This document shows positions 17,201-25,700 of a stretch of 64,000 nucleotides of DNA, piece after piece. How positions within the stretch are numbered: position 1 is the first letter of the stretch; every line of letters begins with the position of its first letter. Both the position numbers and the translations under genes were made by a program. The stretch covers positions 62,001 to 126,000 of the forward strand of contig JADJYE010000034.1 of the NCBI GenBank assembly GCA_016719945.1, written 5' to 3'. The notes under the pieces are model-generated. The model had not been told where the DNA came from. It made no database searches and worked only from the letters and a program-made list of their open reading frames with translations. This DNA comes from Polyangiaceae bacterium. GTDB lineage: Bacteria; Myxococcota_A; Polyangia; Polyangiales; Polyangiaceae.

Positions 17201-18702
17201 TCGAGCAGCCTCGCCTCGGCGCGCTCCGCGCGCTCGTGCGCGTCCGAGCCCTGTGAGCCTGGGTCGAGCAGCGCCAGGGCCTCGATCGCCCGCCCGTAGC
17301 GCGCGCGGCGCCCCTCCGTCGCGACCGCGGCGCGGCTCGCCTGGGCGCGCGCGGCGTCGAGCTGGGCGAGCTGCGCGCGAGCTCTGGGCAGCGCCGTGTC
17401 GATCGAGGGCTCGTCGAACGATGGGTCCTCGAGCAGCGCCCGGACCTCAGCGAGGCGGCGCGCGGCGAGGCGGCGCGCGTGCAGCGTGCGGTGCAGCTCA
17501 TCGAGCCCGGCCTGGAGATCTCCCACGCCGCGCGCGGCTCGGTCGTACGCAGCGCGAGCTTCGTCTCGCCGGGCGCGGGCGCTCGCGCGCTCGTGCGCCG
17601 CTCGCTCCCGAGCCGCGAGGCCTTCGTCGGCGCGGGCCTCTGCCGCCGCAGCCGCGGGCTCGCGCTCCTCGAGCCGCTCCTTGAGGCGCTGGGCGTGGGC
17701 GAGCTTCGCTCGTTTGGCCCGCGCCTCGTCGCGCAGGAGCCGCTTCGCGGCGAGGCGGCCAACGAGGGCGCTCTGCCTCGCCGCGACCTCGCTCGCTGCG
17801 ACCTCGATCTCGCGCGCCGCGCCCTCGGCGACGTCGCGCGCAGCCCTGGCCGCCTCGACCGCCGCTCCGACCTCGCGCGCCGCTTCGCGCGCGGCGCCGA
17901 GCGCGGCGAGGAACATGGCGCGGCCGGCGTCGAGCACGCCTGCCAGCTCTCGCTCGAGCCCCTGGCTCTCGACCACCTCGGTCCGCGTTCGATGGCACGC
18001 GTCGAGGTTCTTGCGCATTCGGGCGAGGGTGTCCGCGAGGCCCGTCTCCTCCTTGAGCAAGAACCCTCGCAGCTCCGTCGTCAGCGCCCGCGAGATGCCG
18101 CCGGTCATGCTGGTGCGCAGCATCTCGTTGAGCTTGTTCCGGTCCTCGTCGGTCGCCAGGCGCAGCGGCGTGATCCCGCGCTCGAAGAGCGCCGCGAAAT
18201 ACTCCTTGGCCGAGGCGAAGACCGTGAGCTCGCCACCTCGCGCCGAGACGCTCCGTCGGAGGTCCGAGAGGTCGGGCACCTCGTCGTCCTCGCCACGGCT
18301 CACCAGCAGGACATCGCGGAGCTGCCCCCGCAGGTCGACTCCCGAGATCAAGAACGGCGTGAGCTCGACCGTCGGCTCGGCCTTGCGCTCGAGCCGAACG
18401 CCCGCGACCACGCGCTCGCCGCCGTGCTCGATCTCCAGCGCGGTGTACGACGGCCGGCCTGGCTCGCCGAGGCGACCCCAAATGCCGCGATCACCCCCGG
18501 TCGCCCCGCTCTCTCCGAGGTTCGTGAACCGCAGGCGCGACATGTCCGGCAGCAGCGCGACGTAGGCCGCGATCATCACGGTCGTCTTGCCCGCGCCGTT
18601 CGCGCCCTCGAGCACCGTGACGTGTCGATCGAGGAGGTAGCGCTCGTAGAAGACGCCCTTCCAGTTGACGAGGGCGAGCGCGGTCGCCCGCGCCCGCGTC
18701 AT
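14281..18702 (-). CDS. mukB: Chromosome partition protein MukB (SMC-like)
   Basis: The 1473-residue ATPase is close to E. coli MukB in length (1486) and in sequence at both ends. The N-terminal head has VNWKGVF, Walker A GANGAGKTT (about 33-41), LPDMSRLRFTN and GVRLER. Long Ala/Glu/Arg-rich coiled coils flank a non-repetitive centre (about 640-800) that would be the hinge. The C-terminal head has the signature LSTGEAIGVG, Walker B LRFLFLDEANRLS and LLIAAPE...TTYRLVR. It should dimerise and load on DNA with MukF and MukE to organise the chromosome. The ATG overlaps the mukE stop (ATGA). No MatP, SeqA or JetD/MksG nuclease gene is adjacent, arguing for a condensin rather than a Wadjet defence role. 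Confidence 0.93.
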   Translation of the reverse strand: MTRARATALALVNWKGVFYERYLLDRHVTVLEGANGAGKTTVMIAAYVALLPDMSRLRFTNLGESGATGGDRGIWGRLGEPGRPSYTALEIEHGGERVVAGVRLERKAEPTVELTPFLISGVDLRGQLRDVLLVSRGEDDEVPDLSDLRRSVSARGGELTVFASAKEYFAALFERGITPLRLATDEDRNKLNEMLRTSMTGGISRALTTELRGFLLKEETGLADTLARMRKNLDACHRTRTEVVESQGLERELAGVLDAGRAMFLAALGAAREAAREVGAAVEAARAARDVAEGAAREIEVAASEVAARQSALVGRLAAKRLLRDEARAKRAKLAHAQRLKERLEEREPAAAAAEARADEGLAARERAAHERASARARRDEARAAYDRAARGVGDLQAGLDELHRTLHARRLAARRLAEVRALLEDPSFDEPSIDTALPRARAQLAQLDAARAQASRAAVATEGRRARYGRAIEALALLDPGSQGSDAHERAERAEARLLELEALSKRAEELPSELDEHSQLALRQAEVRTRAAEVGLDPSVVGPPTSAAKRVAEALALAESEARRAEAELGEAERGVEADRVAALSARATAQELEATALDWIACQERARELERALGQRVSTREAAIDARVRLAEQVEQQRARAGDLRAKHEERLREAGELDASGGAFHPELLRLRDRLDAELLAGRFEDVDPAEAGRLEAELGPLAQALIVNDPAAAARALAGQPRELEEVWLVSPEAALPTRSHEPAPTGDDLIVELPHATRLVRLPARPSLGRLARARRAKELRTLADELAREADAALASLYELEGLTRTADELLARADLLHAEDPRLAAARARSGALELDERRAAHAERAARARDSLSRARAKGATLRDVLGEAYLLDPPDHAQLADQARRALSAARAAREELRRCDEPRRVLRELREELRHRPATDEEAASSAAAQAALDAERDRVFSLIEALEDLAEHRGALVGADDERALEERAALAPRLHAQLDGARSALAEAEAAVARAEAAWEESTAAWQRESATAHSARALVVDLKRELASLGLDELDLDAPDDGARAAADLERAVTSLEAEERELVTTLAQLGERASHAQRALLGAQARLQEEERAAEPLRVACRQVEAEAAERGLLKGGIEEHAGGGARARAADAHTRAQVLVERLRRARGGAECAEEIERTLTPAATPDRRREAVVPPLSYLSAWITARAWLAKRLPGQIADVDDPIEALARLRDHLSVLERRLSSQESDLRGASEDVARGIDVRLRKARSQVRRLNQTLTGVRFGSIAGIRVEMRRVERMEAVLRALRDGSAQELLFLSTLPIEEALDEIFRRYGGGRGGGQRLLDYREYAELAVEIQRGPDKDWELASPTRLSTGEAIGVGAALMMVILTEWERDSHLLRPRAASGSLRFLFLDEANRLSQDNLGVLFAMCQGLDLQLLIAAPEVARAEGNTTYRLVRRVGDDGAEEVVVSGRRVAS

Positions 18703-19454
18703 CGCGCCTCCTCCGGCTCCTCGGCGAGGTCGCCTCGCTCGTCGCCCTCGCTCGAGTCGTCGAGGTCGCCTCGCTCGTCGCCCTCGCTCGAGTCGTCGAG
18801 GTCGTTCGCCTCGCCGGGCTCGTCCCCGTCATCGGTGAGCACCACCTCACCCGACGCGACCAGGCGCTCCAGCGCCGCCTCGGGCGCGGCCGTCCCTCGG
18901 ACGGGCTCGGCGAAGCGCATGAGTGCAGGGCGCAGCCTCGTCGCGCCGTCCTCGAGGAGCTCGACGAAGCCCAGCGAAGCGAGGCGGCGCACGGCCTCTG
19001 CCACCTTGGTGCGGGTCGCCTCCTCGGCCACGCGCTGGTCGACCTTCTTGCGCTTCGGGCTCATCGCCCGCACGAGCGCGTCGGTCCCCATGACGCCCGC
19101 CAGGTGGCTGAGCAGCTGCTCGCGCGAGATGACGCCCCCGTTCTCGGTCGTGGTCGGGTCGAGGTAGAGCAGCGTCAGCGCCTGCCCCACGAGCATCTCG
19201 GTCGACGAGAGGTGCCTGCGGCCGAGGCGATCCGAGGTCGGGAGCAGATAGAAGTAGCCCTCCGAGCGGTGCACGAGCTCGCAGCCATAGCGGCGGAAGA
19301 AGGCCTCGAGCTGGTCTTGGGCGTCGGTGATGAACGCGTACAGGTCGGCGTCGTCGCGATCGACGTGCCGGCCGCGGCGCAGCGCCAGGTCGACCTCCGG
19401 GAAGAGGTCGTCGAGCACCACGTCCTCCAGGCGATCGTAACGAGGTGCGCTCAC
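18699..19454 (-). CDS. mukE: Condensin accessory subunit MukE
   Basis: MukE (251 residues; E. coli 234) is the winged-helix subunit that binds MukF and regulates MukB ATPase. The N-terminal part reads LFPEVDLALRRGRHVDRDD, followed by RYGCELVHRSEGYFYLLP, matching the E. coli order of the LFP, GRHI and EGFFYLRP segments. LSSTEMLVGQALTLLYL also fits. The C-terminal 40 residues are acidic and contain a perfect 12-residue tandem repeat. The GTG at 19454 overlaps the mukF stop as GTGA, and the stop overlaps the mukB start as ATGA, so all three proteins should be translated in step. The longer frame to 19556 lies inside mukF. Confidence 0.92.
   Translation of the reverse strand: MSAPRYDRLEDVVLDDLFPEVDLALRRGRHVDRDDADLYAFITDAQDQLEAFFRRYGCELVHRSEGYFYLLPTSDRLGRRHLSSTEMLVGQALTLLYLDPTTTENGGVISREQLLSHLAGVMGTDALVRAMSPKRKKVDQRVAEEATRTKVAEAVRRLASLGFVELLEDGATRLRPALMRFAEPVRGTAAPEAALERLVASGEVVLTDDGDEPGEANDLDDSSEGDERGDLDDSSEGDERGDLAEEPEEAR
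18726..18797 (-). repeat. 36-bp perfect tandem duplication in mukE tail
   Basis: Two identical 36-bp units (18726-18761, 18762-18797) encode DLDDSSEGDERG twice near the MukE C-terminus. The units are exact copies at DNA level, so the duplication looks recent. It lengthens an acidic tail that in E. coli MukE is short and unordered. Confidence 0.9.
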
Positions 19455-20797
19455 GCCGCGCTCCCTTTGCCCGAGCCGGGGACCGACCACTCCTCGATCG
19501 CGATCCCCGCGCTCAACGGGACCCACGGGCGCTCGGCGCCGGCGTCGGGGCGGCACAGCGCCGCGACGGTCTCGGCGACGCGCCCAGCGGCGAGAAACCG
19601 CTCGCTCTCGGGGAGATTCGAGGTGAGCCGGTCGGTGACGTCCCTGAGGGTCGACGCGCCCTCCGACAGCGCGGCGCGCACCTTCTCGGTGAGCACCGCC
19701 TGAGCGTCGAGGGCCGCCACGACGGCCGGCTCAGCTTCGCGCTCCTTGCGCGGCCGCCGCACAGGAGGGCGCTCTTCGGGGGGCGTCACCAGCGGCCGCA
19801 GCAGGCGGATCGCGGGCGCCGCAGCGATCGTCAGCGCGAAGGGACGCCCGCTCTTGCCCGTCAGCTGATCGCGCAGTCGCTGCGTGAGCATGCGCGACGG
19901 ATCGAGGCGGACGACGTCGCGCAGGTACCGGTGCACGTATTGGTAATGGTCCGACCACGCGCGCTGGCGCGCCGAGCCCCACGCCGCGATGCGATCGAGC
20001 TGATCGCCCGCCTCCTTCACGGCGGACTCCGCCTCGGCGATCCCTTCGCGCGCGCCGTCGTCGACCTCGCCCGGCTCGACCGCAGCCGCCCGATCGAGCA
20101 CGTCCTGCAGCCGGGCGTGGGCCTCCTGCGTGTCCTTCATCAGCACCTGGTTCAGCTCCCGCAACGTGGCGCTCGTCGTCTCGAGCAGGGCCTGGCTCCT
20201 CTCGATGGCGCCGAACCACTCTGCGCCGAGCAGCGCCCCGATCTCCTTCTGGAGCTCGACCTGGTGGAGATCGAAGCCGCGCTGGCGCCGCTCCACGCCG
20301 CCCGCGAGATCGCCGATGATCACGCGCAGCGGGGTGGCGACCCCGAGGCGCCAGTCCTCCGGGGTCTGCGCGCTGGCCGCGGCGGCGGCGATGTCCGCCA
20401 GGCTGGTGAGGAGCGTGCGCATGAGGACCGCCAGCGTCTCGCGCGTGAGCGACTCCTCCTCCAGGAAGAACTCGACGATCGCGGCCGCGAGGCGGGTCAG
20501 CGCGAACTCGCCGGCGCGGACGACCCCCGCTCCGTCGACGCGCGCCAGCAGGCGCTGCTCGCGGAGCCGTCGGATCGCGGCGCTCGCCCGCTTGCCTTGA
20601 GGCTCCCCCGTCGGCTCGAGCACGCGGACGACCTCTTCGAACACGTCCACCAGCTGATCTTCCTGGAAGGACGACGTCGAGGTCACGTTGGCCCGCAGGT
20701 GGAGCGCGGCGACGAAGCAGAGGTCCACGGTCGACAGCTCGAGGGACGGGCGCTCGCGCGCCAAGTAGGCGAGGACGCGGTTCGGGTCCGTGGTCAC
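19451..20797 (-). CDS. mukF: Kleisin subunit MukF
   Basis: MukF (448 residues; E. coli 440) bridges the two MukB heads. The N-terminal winged-helix region contains DQLVDVFEEVVRVLE. The central helical part has WFGAIERSQALLETTSATL, closely resembling the E. coli WRAAISSCELLLSETSGTL stretch. Then come LDRIAAWG and HRYLRDVVRLDPSRM...QRLRDQL, again matching LDRIISWG and HKFIRTAIDMDKNRV. A variable charged linker and a C-terminal winged-helix-like end follow. It is the first gene of mukF-mukE-mukB, the same order as in E. coli (there behind smtA, absent here). The GTG at 20797 is used. The promoter should lie in the 103-bp gap shared with the divergent metallo-beta-lactamase gene. Confidence 0.92.
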   Translation of the reverse strand: MTTDPNRVLAYLARERPSLELSTVDLCFVAALHLRANVTSTSSFQEDQLVDVFEEVVRVLEPTGEPQGKRASAAIRRLREQRLLARVDGAGVVRAGEFALTRLAAAIVEFFLEEESLTRETLAVLMRTLLTSLADIAAAAASAQTPEDWRLGVATPLRVIIGDLAGGVERRQRGFDLHQVELQKEIGALLGAEWFGAIERSQALLETTSATLRELNQVLMKDTQEAHARLQDVLDRAAAVEPGEVDDGAREGIAEAESAVKEAGDQLDRIAAWGSARQRAWSDHYQYVHRYLRDVVRLDPSRMLTQRLRDQLTGKSGRPFALTIAAAPAIRLLRPLVTPPEERPPVRRPRKEREAEPAVVAALDAQAVLTEKVRAALSEGASTLRDVTDRLTSNLPESERFLAAGRVAETVAALCRPDAGAERPWVPLSAGIAIEEWSVPGSGKGSAA

Positions 20798-20900
20798 GAG
20801 GGGCCGACCTCATACCGCCGAAGCGGGGTTGGCGCGAGGCCTCACTTTTTTCTGTAACGCTCCGCCTCGATCGCGGACGTCGGAGAAAGGAGACACGAGC

Positions 20901-21635
20901 ATGACCGTCACCAACCCCGAGTCTGGCACGCACGTCCACGAGATCGCCCGAGGCATCTACCGCATCAGCACCCCGGTGCCGCCGACCGCGATTCCGGGCG
21001 GGTTCACCTTCAACCAGTTCCTCGTCGTCGACGATGAGCCGCTGCTGTTCCACACCGGGCCGCGGCGGATGTTCCCCCTGGTGCACCAGGCGGTCGCGCA
21101 CGTCCTCGGGGACGCCGCGAAGCTCAAGTACGTCGGGTTTTCCCACGTCGAGGCCGACGAGTGCGGCTCGCTGAACGAGTGGCTCGCGGCGGCCCCCAAC
21201 GCCCAGCCCGTCTGCGGCACCATCGCGGCGATGGTGTCGGTCACCGACCTCGCCGACCGGCCCCCTATCGCCCTCGCGGACGGCGGCGAGCTGACGCTCG
21301 GCTCGAGGAAGGTCCGCTGGCTCGATGCGCCTCACGTCCCCCACAACTGGGAGTGCGGCTATCTCCTCGAGACCTCGACGAAGACCCTCCTGTGCGGCGA
21401 CCTCTTCACCCACGGCGGCTCCGAGCTGCCGGCCCTGACCGAGGGCGATGTCCTCGGTCCGGCCGAGGGCATGCGCAAGGCGATGGGTGGCGTCGCGATC
21501 GAGGCAGGGTCCCGGGCCATCCTCGAGAAGCTGGCGCGCACGGAGCCGTCGACGCTCGCGCTGATGCACGGCTCGTCCTACCGGGGCGACGGTAGCAAGC
21601 TGCTGCTCGCCCTCGCAGACGCGCTGGGCGTCTAG
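20901..21635 (+). CDS. Metallo-beta-lactamase-fold protein, diiron ODP-like
   Basis: The 244-residue protein has a metallo-beta-lactamase fold. The usual HxHxDH site is replaced by SHVEADECGSLNEW (HxExD), the pattern of the flavodiiron/ODP family whose metal pair is iron. Further ligands are likely in DAPHVPHNWECGY, the Asp of LCGDLFTHGG and the His of LMHGSSY. ODP-type domains act as oxygen or NO reductases or sensors; without a flavodoxin domain this one would need a partner or serve as sensor. The ATG at 20901 has a strong ribosome site (GAAAGGAG) 8 bases upstream. It is divergent from mukF and 24 bp ahead of the sigma-factor gene. Confidence 0.85.
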   Translation: MTVTNPESGTHVHEIARGIYRISTPVPPTAIPGGFTFNQFLVVDDEPLLFHTGPRRMFPLVHQAVAHVLGDAAKLKYVGFSHVEADECGSLNEWLAAAPNAQPVCGTIAAMVSVTDLADRPPIALADGGELTLGSRKVRWLDAPHVPHNWECGYLLETSTKTLLCGDLFTHGGSELPALTEGDVLGPAEGMRKAMGGVAIEAGSRAILEKLARTEPSTLALMHGSSYRGDGSKLLLALADALGV

Positions 21636-21659
21636 GTCGCGTGCTACCCTCGGAGCGTC

Positions 21660-22220
21660 TTGAGCCCCGAGGCGATCGCCACCCACGCATCGGAGGAAGA
21701 GGTCGCGCGGCGCGTCGCTGCGGGCGACCGCGCCGCGGAGGTCGAGCTCTGCAGGCGCTTCGCGCCTCGGGTTCGACTCTACGGTCTGCGCCATCTACGC
21801 GAGGAGGAGCGCGCGCGGGACCTCGTGCAGTCGGTGCTGCTGGTGGTCCTCGAGGCGCTGCGCGCGGGCAAGGTCGACGAGCCCGAGCACATCGATCGCT
21901 TCGTGCTGGGGACGGCGCGCAACCTATCCATGAAGCAGCGCGCGGCGGACGACCGCACGGAGCTGCGTGAGCCGGGCGACCTCGACGTCCACTCCCACCT
22001 GCCCGAGCACGCCGCGGTCGACGCGGGCGCGCTCTTCGGCTGCATCGAGGGTCTCGAGCCTCGGGCTCGGACCATCCTCTTCATGTCGTTCTATCGCGAC
22101 AAGACCGCCCAAGAGATCGCGGGGGCGCTGCAGACCACCGCCGGCAACGTGCGCGTCCTGCGCCATCGCGCGTTCGCCCAGCTCCGCGATTGCCTCGACG
22201 GCCACCGGGAGGGCCCGTGA
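21660..22220 (+). CDS. ECF-type RNA polymerase sigma factor
   Basis: The 186-residue protein has the sigma-70 region 2 pattern (LCRRFAPRVRLYGLRHLR...ARDLVQSVLLVVLEALR) and a region 4 helix-turn-helix (LEPRARTILFMSFYRDKTAQEIAGAL, then GNVRVLRHRAFAQLRDCL). These regions bind the -10 and -35 elements of target promoters. The start is a TTG at 21660, as no ATG or GTG fits the family N-terminus. It lies 24 bp after the metallo-beta-lactamase gene, and its stop overlaps the start of the putative anti-sigma gene (GTGA), a standard sigma/anti-sigma arrangement. The inducing signal is unknown. Confidence 0.88.
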   Translation: MSPEAIATHASEEEVARRVAAGDRAAEVELCRRFAPRVRLYGLRHLREEERARDLVQSVLLVVLEALRAGKVDEPEHIDRFVLGTARNLSMKQRAADDRTELREPGDLDVHSHLPEHAAVDAGALFGCIEGLEPRARTILFMSFYRDKTAQEIAGALQTTAGNVRVLRHRAFAQLRDCLDGHREGP

Positions 22221-22768
22221 GCGCACCCGCAGGCGAGCACCTCCCGCTCGAGCTGCTCATCGACTACTTCGCCGATGACGTCGAGCCGGCGCAGCTGGAC
22301 GCGATCGAGGGGCACCTCTTCGCGTGCACGTCGTGCACCGCGGAGGCAGAGCGGGTCGTCCAGGTGGTCGCGAGCCTGCGCGCGCTGCCTCCCGTCGGCA
22401 TCACCCGCGCGCAGATCGCTGCGCTCCAAGCCCGAGGGGTGCGCGTGCGCGAAGCCGACTTCGCGGCCGAGGTCCGGAAGGTGGCCGAGTTCACGCCGGG
22501 CGACGACGTCCTCATCCATCACCTCTCGGGCCTCGACCTCGCGCACGCCGAGCGCGTTCACGTCACGGTGAAGGTCGAGTCGAGCGGGGCGACCCTCGTG
22601 GAGGACCATTTCGCGCCCTTCGATCGCGAGCGCGGGGCGGTCTCGATCGCGTGCCAGCGCCACTTCGACCGCTTTCCGCCGGACGTGCTGTTCGAAGTGC
22701 GAGTGTATGGGCCGGGCCGAGAGCCAGCGCTCTCGAGGTACCTCGTCCCCCACGTGTTTGGCAGGTAG
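22217..22768 (+). CDS. Putative zinc-binding anti-sigma factor
   Basis: The 183-residue product begins with a short helical region holding HLFACTSC, the HxxxCxxC motif of ZAS-type anti-sigma domains that bind zinc and hold the sigma factor. The rest (about 70-183) is a beta-rich soluble domain without a membrane segment, so the protein seems cytoplasmic and might respond to redox or a ligand. The GTG start at 22217 overlaps the sigma gene stop by four bases, implying coupled synthesis. It converges on the large kinase gene with a 1-bp gap between stops. The sensing domain is not recognised. Confidence 0.78.
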   Translation: MSAPAGEHLPLELLIDYFADDVEPAQLDAIEGHLFACTSCTAEAERVVQVVASLRALPPVGITRAQIAALQARGVRVREADFAAEVRKVAEFTPGDDVLIHHLSGLDLAHAERVHVTVKVESSGATLVEDHFAPFDRERGAVSIACQRHFDRFPPDVLFEVRVYGPGREPALSRYLVPHVFGR

Positions 22769-22769
22769 C

Positions 22770-25700
22770 TCAGAGCGCCTTCACGAACTCACGGCCAAAC
22801 TCCAGCGGAAACGGGCGATCGGCTGGGTTCAGCGACGTCGCCGCGCGCATGAGCTTCGCCATCGCCGCCGGGAACGGCTTCAGTCGCTCCGCGTCCTCGA
22901 ACGGGTCGCGGCGCATGTGCGCGATCATGCGATCGCGGAGGCTCTCGATGTCGTCGAAGAAGGCGCGGTGTGTCGTCACGTTGTAGATCGTCCCCGCGAG
23001 CGCGTAGACGTCGGCGCGGACGTCGAGATCGACCGGGTCCCGGATCTGCTCGGGGGCGATGTAGCCGGCGGTCCCGGCGACGAAGCGTCCACACATCTCG
23101 GCGGGGACCCGCGTCGCCCGCACCATGCCGAAGTCGATGACGACCGCGGTGAGCGGCGGCGTGTTCGCGGGATCCCGGTGCTTCTGCGGATCGAAGCGCT
23201 CGCCTCCAGCGAGCGGCAAGCGAAGCCAGATGTTCGCGGGCTTCAGGTCGCGGTGCACCAAGCCCGCTCCGTGGAGCGACGCGAGGCCCGCGCACGTCTC
23301 GACCACGACCTGCCGCAGCTCGACGAGCGCCATCTTCTTCGCGAACGAGTACTGCTTCAGGTCCGCGCCGATGAGGTACTCGAGGACAAGGAACGGGACG
23401 CCGTCCGAGACGCCGCGGTCGATGATGTTGGCGACGTTGGGGTGATACAGGCCGGCGAGCGCCTTCGCCTCCTCGACGAACGACGCGAGGATCCCCTCCC
23501 GCTCTTCGTCCGTCGCGCTCTGGAGCGCGTCGGCCTTCGGGATCTTGAGGACGAAGAAGCGATCCGCGCCGGGCTTGCGCACGAGCCACACGGAGCCGAT
23601 TCCGCCCTCGCCGAGCGGCTTCACCAGCTCGTAGCCGTGGATCGTCGTCGGCTCCTTGCGGCGCGCGACGGTCGACGGGGGCGTGCGATCGATCGCCGCG
23701 CTGACCGCCTGCTCGATCAACGTCGACGTGACCGGGCCGAGCGTCGCGAGCCACACGTCGAGCATCGCCAGGTCCCGGCTCCGGATGGCGCGGGCGACGA
23801 GCGCGGCGGTGCGCGGCGCGCTCTCCGCCTCATGGCGCGTGAGCGAGTCGGGCGGCGTCTCTCCGCCGGCGGGGTGGAGCGCTTTCACCGGGTTGGCGAG
23901 GGCCGCGTGCAGCCGGTTCGCCGAGGTGACCAGCTCCTGGCACATCACCTCGAGCTCGCCCATCGTCCCGCTCGCGTCCGCGAAGGAGGCGAGGGCCACC
24001 GCGAGCCCGTCCAGCGCCCACGCGAGCTCGGTCTCCTCTGCGTGCAGGGCGGCGAGCGCCTCGTCGGCGTCAGCCTGCCAGTCGCCGTCCGCGGCCTTCG
24101 AAGACACCGCCGTTCGCAAGCGCTCGGACTGCTCGATGCATTGATCGAGCGCCGATTTGGCCATCAGCGGCAGCGCCATCGCGAGCTGGTTGAGCACCGC
24201 GGGGCGATCGATCACCAGCGCCCACCAAGCCGCGAACGGGCCCAGCCACCGGACGTCGTCGACCTCCCCCAGGGCGGTGCCGCGCGTGGTGTCCACCAGC
24301 CGCCAGAACAGCGCAGAGAGTGCGCCCTTCAGCGCCTCGGGGAGCTCGCGCGAGCCCGTGATCAGCCCGTCGATCTTGCGCAGCCATTGGCATGTGTCGT
24401 GAGCCGTCGGGCCGCGGTCGGCGGGCCGGCTGCACGCGTCGAGGGCGTAGCCGCCGAGCCGGATCGCGAGGACCTCCAGCGTGAGGTCGGTCGCGGCGTC
24501 GGCTTCGTCGGTGCCGCGCCTCGTGTTGACGTTGTCGAGCAGCTCGGCGGGGGCCTTCGCGAGCATGTCCCACGTCGACGCGAGCGTAGGCGTCTCACCC
24601 GCCTCGCCGCTGCCGGTCGCCAGCAGCGGCTCCCACAGCTGCAGAGCGAACGTCCGCGCGCAGCCCTCGACCGCGTTGATCGCGCCCGCGCGCTGCCGAG
24701 TCGGCCCCGGCGCGAGCGCAATGCGGCGCGCCTCCTGGAAGGAGGACGCGAGCGACGTCGCGAAGCGCGCGGCCCGCGCGTCGGCCTCATCGTCCTCGAA
24801 CTGCGCAGCGAGGCGCACGAGGTTCTCCATGCCCACCTCGAGATCGAGCGGGTCGCGCTCGGCGCCCTCGACCACGTCCGTGATCGCCACGACCTCGATC
24901 CAACGGCGCAGATCCTCGAGGGAGGTGGCGTGGGCGGCGCGGGCCATCGCTCGCAGCGCGCGGAACGGACGCTCGAGCTCGGGGTCGCGCACCCCCCTCC
25001 GCCAGAGCGTGGCGATCCCCCGGGCCATCGCCCGGGCCGCGATCGCACCGCCGTCCCCCGCCAGGATGCGCTTGGCGAGTCGATCCCACAGCACCCGTCG
25101 TTCGAAGAACAGGTAGGGCGTGGCCGCGGCCACGGCCGCCAGCACCCACGCCTCCTCATCGCGTGAGTCGAGGATCGCGATCAGCTGGCTGGCGAGGAAG
25201 CGCAGGCGCTCGCCGGGCAGCGACGCGAACGCCGTCATCGCGCGCTGCCGCAGCACTCGAGAGTCGCCGAGGACCCAGTCGAGCAGGGTGCTCTCGAGCT
25301 GCTCGAGCGCGCCGGTGAGCCGCCCCAGAGCGCGCGCCGCGTGAACCCAGACGAGCGGCTCGGGGTGCAGGAGGAGCGGCTGAAGGACCTGGAGGGTCTG
25401 GCCGACCAGCTTCGGATCCGTCGTGGCGGGCATGCTCCGCGCGGTCACCTCGAGGCAGCGCGCCGCGAGGACGCGACCCAGCAAATTGGCGTGGGCCGGC
25501 TGCCCGATCAGGGCGTCGAAGGTCCCCGCGTTGCCCCAGATCCACGGGCCCATGCTGGGCACCTCGAGCGCGCTCGAGCCGGCCTCCCAGATCAGGATCT
25601 CGAGGCGCGCGATCGCCTCGGAGTTGTCGGGCGTGATGAGCTGGGCGCCTTCGCCGAGCAACGGCGCGCAGGCCAGCGCGTCGAGCAGGGGCCCGCGCGT

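Noticed and set aside
14281..20797. The operon as a Wadjet (JetABCD) anti-plasmid system
   Set aside because: Order and SMC-like architecture fit superficially, but no JetD/MksG Toprim nuclease is present, and motif-level resemblance is to MukF, MukE and MukB.
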